Below, piece by piece: positions 35,023 through 41,392 of a stretch of DNA of 41,392 nucleotides (the first letter of the stretch is position 1; each line of letters begins with the position of its first letter). Location: contig JASMTN010000030.1 of assembly GCA_041694255.1 (NCBI GenBank), positions 1 through 41,392 on the forward strand, read 5' to 3'. A program made the translations under genes and the position numbers. This DNA comes from S009-33 sp041694255 (GTDB lineage: Bacteria > Patescibacteriota > Gracilibacteria > Absconditabacterales > Absconditicoccaceae). The notes below the pieces were generated by a model. That model was not told the DNA's origin, did not search any database, and was given only the letters and a program-made list of their open reading frames with translations.

Positions 35023-35304
35023 CTATATACCTAAAGTTTTAGCAATTTCTAAACTTTTATTTAATTTTTCTATTTCAACTTTAATTCATATATTTCAAGT
35101 TCAAAATACATCTGTTTTTCCCATTTTAAATATGTGCTTATATATAGCTTCTCTTTCTTGTGAGTTAGTAACATACTGATTAAAGGATATTAAATATTTT
35201 TCTTTAAAAAGTTTTTTAAAGTTATTTTTCCATTCTTTAAATTTTTTATTACTCCAAGTAAATGACTCTTTTCAATCAGTTTTTACTCAATTTATCATTG
35301 TCAT
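35023..35304 (-). CDS. Hypothetical basic protein between gyrB and tmk (93 aa)
   Basis: 93 residues beginning MTMINGVKTDGKESFTWSNKKF. Rich in Lys, Phe and Trp, mostly helical in appearance, with no signal peptide or membrane segment. Five glycines are TGA-encoded, which would be rare in a random frame lasting this long and supports real coding. The C-terminal half (EREAIYKHIFKMGKTDVFG, then VEIEKLNKSLEIAKTLGI) looks like a small folded domain. It is 16 nt downstream of gyrB and 34 nt upstream of tmk, so it is translated within that unit. No family recognised; two alternative ATGs (codons 1 and 3) are both possible starts. Confidence 0.7.
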
Positions 35305-35320
35305 TTTTATATAAAAATAC

Positions 35321-37267
35321 TTATATATCTAAATTTCTAATATTTTTAGCATGTGTTAATATAAAGTTCCTCCTTGGAGCTATCTCACTTCACATAAGTG
35401 TTGTAAATATCTCATCTGCTCTTTGAGCATCTTGTACTGTAACTTGTAGTGTCTTTCTTGTGTTAGGATCCATAGTTGTATCCCAAAGTTGGTCAGGATT
35501 CATTTCTCACAAACCTTTATATCTTGATATAGAAGTTTTCTCAGGGTTGAAGCCATATTTTTTTAATGCTGCATCTATATCATACTCTGGAGGATAGACA
35601 TATTTTTCTTTTTTTCATTGTACAAACTTATATAAAGGACTTACTGCAATATATAAGTGTCAGTTTTCTACAAGTGGTCTCATATATCTAAAGAAAAATG
35701 TAAGTAATAATGTTCTAATATGAGCACCATCCACATCAGCATCAGTCATTATTATAACTTTATCATATCTAAGTTTGCTTTCATCATAAGCTTCCTTTAA
35801 TCATGCACCAAGTCATATTATAAGTGATTTAACTTCATTGTTTTGTAAAATCTTATCAAGTGCAGACTTTTCGGTATTCAATATCTTACCTCTAAGCGGG
35901 AAAATTGCTTGAAATTTACTATCTCTTGCTTGTTTAGCAGAACCACCAGCACTATCTCACTCAACTATATAAACTTCAGTTCATTCTCTTTTTCTTTGAG
36001 AACAATCAGTTAGTTTTCAAGGTAATACACCCATACTCATAGTGTTTTTTCTCATAACTGTCTCTCTTGCAAGCTTTGCAGCAACTCTTGCTTTTGCATT
36101 TACCTTTACTCTTTCTATAATAACTTTTGCTAGTTCTTCATTGTCCTCAAGAAACTTTTTAACATAATCATAAGTTATCTTTTCTAATTCTTTTCTAACA
36201 TAAGCATTTCAAAGTTTTCATTTAGTTTGTCATTCAAACTGTGGTTCTGGAACTTTAACAGATATTATTGAATACAATCAAGACATTACATCTCAAAGTT
36301 GTAATTCTCATATTTTTTTATCTAAAAGTTTATTATCTTTAGCATACTCTCATAGTGCTTTAAGTAGACCAGATCTAAATCAAGTAAGATGTGTTCAACC
36401 ATCTGGAGTGTGTATGTTATTTACAAAAGAAATTACATTATCATTATTTTCTCAAACATAAGAAAATGCTATATCAACATGAATATTTTTTCACTCTTGA
36501 TCTATTCTAAAATAGTCAGATATAGTCTTTTTTGTTCAAACAAGATTTTTAAGGTAAGTTAATATACCATTTGAAAATAAAAATCTTTTTCATCTTATAA
36601 TATGTGTTTTTTCTTCTATATCAAAATCAAGTATAGGGTTTTCTATTTCATCAGTTTGAATTAAAGAAAATGTAACTCCAGGAGTCAAATATGCATTTTG
36701 TATAAGTCTCGTAGCTATATTACTCCAAGAATATACAGTAGCATCAAATATTTTATCATCAGCCTTAAAAGCAACTATTGTTCAAGTATAATTTGTATCT
36801 CATACAACTTTAAGGTCATATAAAGGTTTTCATCTTTCAAATTCTTGTTGATGTATCTTACCATCTCTATGAACATTGACTATAAGTTTTTCAGAAAGTG
36901 CATTTACTACAGATGCTCATACACCATGTAATCAACCAGAAATTTTATAAACATCTTTATTAAATTTTCATCAAGCATGAAGTACAGTAAAAACAGTTTC
37001 AACAGTAGATTTTTTAGTCTTTGGATGCAAGTCAGTTGGTATTCATCTACCATCATCATAAACAGTTATCCAACCATTTTCAGAAAAGGCTACTGTAATA
37101 TTATTACAAAATCATGCAAGTGCTTCATCCACACCATTATCAACAACTTCCCATATCATATGATGAAGTCATCTGCTATCTGTTGAACCTATATACATTC
37201 AAGGTCTTTCCCTAACTGGTTCCAATCACTCAAGAACTTTAATCTGATCTACTCAATAATCTGACAT
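35321..37267 (-). CDS. gyrB: DNA gyrase subunit B
   Basis: ATPase subunit of type IIA topoisomerase introducing negative supercoils. 648 residues, typical length. The GHKL ATPase domain is seen in VRERPGMYIGSTDSRGLHHM, EVVDNGVDEALAG, VYDDGRGIPTD and KISGGLHGVGASVVNAL, many of its glycines being TGA. The transducer domain follows, then Toprim with VEGDSAGGSAKQARD, PLRGKILN and the metal-binding IIMTDADVDGAHI. The C-terminus RYKGLGEMNPDQLWDTTMDP is the conserved GyrB/ParE tail. The choice of GyrB over ParE is by overall resemblance; no gyrA or parC is in the window to confirm. It leads a unit with the 93-residue gene, tmk and serS. Confidence 0.93.
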
Positions 37268-37297
37268 TTAAAGCATTTATAAAATAAACTATAAGTA

Positions 37298-37325
37298 AAT
37301 ATAAAGATTTTATAGTAAAAATCAA
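37298..37325 (-). promoter_or_regulatory. Probable sigma-70 promoter of gyrB
   Basis: On the minus strand TTGATT (37325-37320), a 16-nt spacer and TATATT (37303-37298) precede the gyrB ATG by 30 nt. The arrangement matches the dnaK promoter in this window (same -35 hexamer and spacer). Confidence 0.6.
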
Positions 37326-37352
37326 TGATTAAATATACACAAAATATTATAC

Positions 37353-37380
37353 TTGAAAATAAATTAAAACTTTATATAAA
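37353..37380 (+). promoter_or_regulatory. Probable promoter of UPF0489-like gene
   Basis: TTGAAA (37353-37358), a 16-nt spacer and TATAAA (37375-37380) lie 36 nt before the ATG at 37417. The spacer is shared divergently with the gyrB promoter. Confidence 0.5.
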
Positions 37381-37416
37381 TTAATAAATATATATTTAAA
37401 TTATATTATTTAGATA

Positions 37417-38133
37417 ATGAATTTTTGAGAATTTATAAGTGAACCTGTATGAAATAATGAATTTTCATATAATAAAAGAAAGCAACTTTGATCTGAATGT
37501 AAGATATATATTCCAAATATTAAAACAATAAATAATATTAATAAAAAAACACTATATAAAGAACTTATATTATGAGATAAAATTGTATTTGAAGAAGTTA
37601 TAGATGATAAGGTTATTTCAAATATATGACTTTCTCAATATATTGAATGATATTATAAATGAAATAAATTATGTATATTTGATAATCATAATATTGCATT
37701 TTATTTTATATGAAAATATTTTTTAGAAACTTGAAAAAAGAAAGATATTATACATATAGACCAACATTCTGATATGTTGCATCCATTTAAAATACCTAAA
37801 AAATTAGATTCATTAGAATTAATAAAAAAATATACTTTAAAATGAATTAATGTATGAAACTATCTTATACCACTTCAAAAACTATGATTTATATGAGATA
37901 TAAAACAATGCAGAACAAAGTTTAGTATAGATGAAATAAGTATTGAAGATGCTAAAGATAAAATATTAAATATAGATATAGATTTTTGGGAAGAATGAAT
38001 GATGAGTACAAAAGAAAATTTAGAAAAAGTAAAAAAGATGATAGAAAAAAGTCCTCTTACTCTTATAGCAACTTCACCATATTTTATAAACCAAAAAAAA
38101 GCATTAGATATTGTCTATAATATGTTTGATTAA
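37417..38133 (+). CDS. UPF0489 family protein (arginase-fold-like)
   Basis: 238 residues. CIFDNHNIAFYFIGKYFLETG (about residues 87-107) followed by DIIHIDQHSDMLHPF (about 111-125) and a later LNIDIDFWEEG (about 187) match the UPF0489 pattern, in which Asp/His clusters resemble the metal sites of arginase-type hydrolases. The activity of the family is not established as far as I know. Many glycines are TGA-encoded, so in the standard code the gene is invisible. It is one of only two plus-strand genes in the window. Its stop codon overlaps the stop of the convergent flavoprotein gene by two bases. Confidence 0.65.
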
Positions 38134-39215
38134 ATAAACTTTCAAGCACAAGCATAAGCTGAAGACCAAGCCCATTGTAAATTAAATCATCAGGTTTTTC
38201 AAGTTATATCTACAACCTCACCTATAAAAAATAAACCTGGATGTTTTTTACTTTCAAGATATTTTGTAAGTTCATTTGTATCTACTCCTCCACCTGAAAC
38301 TTTAGATTCTTTCCAAGATTTTATAGATTGTATATTAAAGTCAAATTCATAATTTTTTTCATCTATGTTAAAATATCTAGTAATTTTCTTAGTAGTATGT
38401 TTTAAATCAAAACTAACTGTAAGCTTAAAGTTTTCATAGTCTTCTTCTAATTTATTACAGTTTATATATTCTCATAATCATAAAACCATATTGTATATGA
38501 TAGGTCAAGATAATCAAAAATGTGTAAATAATAAAGGTCAAAATTCATTATATACTAACTTATCTTTATAGCATAAACTTATACTTGCTTGTATGCTAGA
38601 ACCTGAAAGTTTAGATAAATCTTGTTTTAGAACAACTCAAGAAAGTCATTTATAAGGTTTTATAACTTTTAATCAAAATTGTTTAGCTATATCATATCAA
38701 AATCAATCAGTTCAAACTTGTGAGAAAGATTTTCATCAACTTGCTATTATTAAGTTTTTAGTTTTATATTCTTTATTATCTGTTTGTATTGTATATATAT
38801 TATTTTTTTTATCTACTTTTATAATATTTGTATTTTTAACTATATCAGTATTATTTTCTATAGCTTTTTTAAAAAGAACATCAACAAGTTCTTTTGCATT
38901 TCAACTAGAAGTTATAACTCTTCATCTATCTTCTATATTTGTTTTTACACCATTTTCTTCAAAAAAGTTTATTATATCATAATTTGTAAATCTATTTAAA
39001 AATCATATACAAGCTTTTTTATTACAAGAAAAATAATCATTTTCTGGATCTATATCAATATTTGTAAGATTTGCTCTTTCTCATCAAGATAATAAAACTT
39101 TTGTTCAAACTATTTTATTTTTTTCTAAAATAAGTTTTTTACTTTCTTTTGGTAAATTTACATTACAGAAAGTTCAGCTTCATCCTCAACCTATAGTTAT
39201 AAAATCATATATCAT
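38130..39215 (-). CDS. HI0933/YhiN (BaiN)-type NAD(P)/FAD-dependent oxidoreductase
   Basis: 361 residues. The N-terminal Rossmann FAD loop is IYDFITIGCGGSGTFCNVNL, in which the usual GxGxxG reads with TGA glycines. LLSGGERANLTNID is the family's characteristic second motif (SGGGRCNxTN in others). NLIIASGGKSFSQVGTDGFGYDIAKQFG and GPLLFTHFGLSGPIIYN follow, and the C-terminus has FFIGEVVDITGKTGGFNLQWAWSSAY, the second FAD-binding motif. Length is slightly below the usual 390-420. The family's substrate is uncertain in most organisms. The start at 39215 is chosen because the other nearby ATGs are out of frame or would cut into the FAD loop. Confidence 0.9.
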
Positions 39216-39271
39216 ATACACATTTTTATTATAAATGTACTTTTTATACTATTTAATATAATTTTTTCAAT

Positions 39272-39298
39272 AAAAAAACCCGGTGTATTACAACCAGG
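39272..39298 (-). terminator. Rho-independent terminator of dnaK
   Basis: On the minus strand a 6-bp stem (CCTGGT with ACCGGG, one wobble pair) is followed by seven Ts, starting 16 nt after the dnaK stop. Confidence 0.85.
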
Positions 39299-39313
39299 AT
39301 TAAAATCTTATTT

Positions 39314-41254
39314 TTATTTATTTTCATCTTTTTTATCATCTTTCTTCTCATCTTCTTCTATAACTTCTGCTTCTTGAGAATTTCAAGTATCTTGTGATTT
39401 TTCTCATTGAGCTTGTTCTCATCCTTGTTGTTCTGCTCATTGTTGAGCTTGTGCAGCTTTTTGAGCTATCTCTTGAGCAAATTTTTGAACTTCTTCAGTT
39501 TTTGCTTTAATATCTTCTTTAGTTATCTCTTGATCTTCTTTAACTTTTTTAGCATCTTCTACATATTCTTTTACTTTATTAACTTCTTCTTCAGAAAATG
39601 CATCTTTCTTTTCATTTATCATTTTTTCCATTTGTAAAGCCATACCTTCATATTCATTTTTAGCTTCTATAGTTTCTTTTCTTTTTTTATCTTCTTCAGC
39701 ATGTTTTTCAGCTTCTGCTTTCATATTTTCTACTTCTTCTTCAGAAAGGTTTGTAGCTCATTGAACAGTAATTTTTTGTTCTTTTCATGTTGTCTTTTCT
39801 TTTGCAGACACATTCAATATTCAGTTACTATCTATATCAAATGTAACTCATATTTGAGCTTGACCTCTTGTCATTGGAGGGATTCCATCCAAGTTAAACA
39901 TACCAAGTGATTTATTATCTGAAGCCATTGTTCTTTCTCATTGAAGTATATGGATACTTACAGATGGTTGATTATCAGCTGCATTTGTATAAGTTTTTTC
40001 TTTTTTATAAGGGATAGTAGTGTTTCTTGGAACTACAACATCTACCATACCTCATTCAACTTCAACTCATAAACTTAAAGGAGTAACATCAAGTAAAACT
40101 ATATCTTTAGCATCTCATTTTATAATACTACCTTGTACAGCAACTCAAAGTGCAACAGCTTCATCAGGATTTACAGTTGCTTTTGGTTCTTTACCAAATA
40201 CCTCTGCAATTTTTTTCTTAACAAGTGGTATTCTTGTAGAACCTCACACAAGTATTATCTCATTTACTTCTCATAAAGAAACTTGAGCATCTTGTATAGC
40301 TTGTTTCATAGGAGCTACAGTCTTATCAACTATAGATTCTATCATACTTTCAAACTTAACTCTAGATATATTTTCATCTAAGTTTATAGGAGTTTGATCT
40401 TCTTTCATAGCCAAGTATGGAATAGAAATATCTACATTTTCAGAAGTTGAAAGTTGTTTCTTAGCTTTTTCAGCTTCTTCTTTCAATCTTGCCATAGCAG
40501 TTGGATTTGAAGAAAGATCTACTCATTCAGTTTCTTTTACTCTATCTAATAGATAATCTATAAGCATATTATCTACATCAGCACCTCAAAGATGAGTATC
40601 TCAAGCTGTTGATAAAACTTCAAAAGTACCTTCTTCACCTATTGAAAGTAAAGTTACATCAAAAGTACCTCAACCAAAATCATAAACTGCAACTGTCTCA
40701 TCTTTCTTTTGTTCTTTTCATAGACCATAAGCAAGTGCAGCAGCTGTAGGTTCATTTATAATTCTTTCAACTTTAAGTCAAGCTATCTCTCAAGCAGCTT
40801 TTGTAGCTTGTCTTTGACTATCATTAAAGTGTGCAGGAACTGTAACAACAGCACCATCCACAGTTTCACCTAAGAAGTCTTCTGCATCTTTTTTTATCTT
40901 TTGTAAGATGTAAGCAGATATTTGCTCTGGTTTGTATTCTTTACCATCTATTGTTATTAAGATACCACCATCAGATCATTTTTTGATATCATAAGATACT
41001 CTATCTATATCTTCTTTAGCTTCATCATATTTTCTACCTATAAATCTTTTAACTTCATAGATAGTATTTTTTGGATTTAAAACAGATTTTCTTTTAGCAA
41101 TTGTTCAAACTATTTTTTCATCTCATTTAATATATACAACAGAAGGAGTTGTTCTTTCTCACTCAGCATTTGATATAATCTCTGGTTTTTCATTTAGTGT
41201 ATAAGCAAATGCACTATTTGTTGTACCTAGATCGATTCATATTATCTTTCACAT
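39314..41254 (-). CDS. dnaK: Chaperone DnaK (Hsp70)
   Basis: ATP-driven chaperone for protein folding. 646 residues, full length. The nucleotide-binding domain shows IIGIDLGTTNSAFAY, TPSVVYIK, VTVPAHFNDSQRQATK, INEPTAAALAYG, VYDFGGGTFDVT and ILVGGSTRIPLV. The substrate domain shows LLDVTPLSLGVEVEGG and the lid is a Lys/Glu-rich helical bundle. The tail is Gln/Gly/Glu-rich and ends acidic, DEKKDDKKDENK, rather than the exact EEVD-like end of some homologues. Codon 2 is TGA. A perfect inverted repeat encloses the promoter, and a clear terminator follows, so the gene is probably monocistronic. GrpE is encoded 35 kb away. Confidence 0.96.
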
Positions 41255-41282
41255 AATTAAGTATATTTAATAATTAAAATTT

Positions 41283-41360
41283 TATATAGCACTGGTAGTA
41301 TAATGATGCTATAAAAAAAATCAAGAAAAAATATCACTTTTTTATAGTGGGTGCTATATA
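41283..41360. promoter_or_regulatory. Inverted repeat enclosing the dnaK promoter
   Basis: Perfect 10-bp arms TATATAGCAC (41283-41292) and GTGCTATATA (41351-41360) are separated by 58 bp that contain the whole promoter. The TAGCAC/GTGCTA core is the same as in the CIRCE heat-shock operator bound by HrcA, but CIRCE has a 9-bp spacer. It could be a looping operator, two half-sites or coincidence. Confidence 0.45.
41297..41324 (-). promoter_or_regulatory. Sigma-70 promoter of dnaK
   Basis: On the minus strand TTGATT (41324-41319), a 16-nt spacer and TATACT (41302-41297) lie 42 nt before the dnaK ATG. Both hexamers are close to consensus. Confidence 0.7.
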
Positions 41361-41361
41361 C

Positions 41362-41389
41362 AAAAAACCTAAGCTATCTAAAGCCTAGG
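41362..41389 (-). terminator. Rho-independent terminator of the gene beyond the right edge
   Basis: On the minus strand an 8-bp stem (CCTAGGCT with AGCTTAGG, one wobble) with a 6-nt loop is followed by six Ts. It ends transcription from a minus-strand gene outside the window, isolating dnaK. Confidence 0.85.
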
Positions 41390-41392
41390 GTA

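Noticed and set aside
39437..39910. Several plus- and minus-strand short frames around the dnaK lid
   Set aside because: The minus-strand fragments are pieces of DnaK interrupted by TGA; the plus-strand ones are antisense artefacts of its low-complexity Lys/Glu coding.
1..41392. UGA as tryptophan (code 4)
   Set aside because: TGA occurs at P-loop and other invariant glycine positions, and tryptophan sites use TGG.

Overview
The window is very AT-rich and comes from a bacterium that reads UGA as glycine (genetic code 25). With UGA read as stop, almost every gene breaks into pieces. With UGA read as glycine, 24 intact genes appear, plus one cut by the left window edge. UGA falls on invariant glycines in many unrelated families: the FtsH and PilB Walker A loops, the DnaE VGPGRGS loop, the GatA GGSSGG signature, the GyrB GGLHGVG loop and the DnaK N-terminus. 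TGG still encodes tryptophan. Among known bacteria this code is described for Absconditabacteria (SR1) and Gracilibacteria (BD1-5), episymbiotic or predatory members of the CPR/Patescibacteria. I cannot choose between the two from this window.

Layout, left to right; nearly everything is on the minus strand. 1-1350 ftsH (C-terminus beyond the edge); 1396-2436 nusA; 2538-3497 a secreted fibronectin-III protein with a PETG-like C-terminal sorting signal; 3608-4201 grpE; 4402-5985 pilB-type pilus ATPase, flanked by repeat-rich spacers. 6320-18262 is one uninterrupted reading frame for a 3980-residue surface protein, preceded by a 72-codon gene, a TIM-barrel gene and a ttcA-like gene. 20216-28744 holds dnaE, gatA, gatB, two small paralogous membrane proteins, a HIT protein and glyS, probably one transcription unit starting at glyS. 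28858-31614 holds an SPFH protein, a DivIC/FtsB-like protein and rpoD. 31822-32919 (plus) is a glycosyltransferase. 33069-37267 holds serS, tmk, a small orphan gene and gyrB. 37417-38133 (plus) is a UPF0489-like gene convergent with an HI0933/YhiN-type flavoprotein (38130-39215). 39314-41254 is dnaK with a recognisable promoter and terminator.

Most of the content is core information processing: replication, transcription, tRNA charging and chaperones. The parts that point to lifestyle are the giant secreted protein, the FN3 protein, the pilus ATPase and the glycosyltransferase, which suit a cell that contacts other cells; that link is inference. The least expected observations are a DnaE with no PHP domain, a 63-bp tandem repeat inside dnaE that shares its core with dispersed intergenic repeats, the same repeat abutting or containing stop codons of other genes, and a perfect inverted repeat enclosing the dnaK promoter. 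No tRNA, rRNA, CRISPR array or insertion sequence was recognised.
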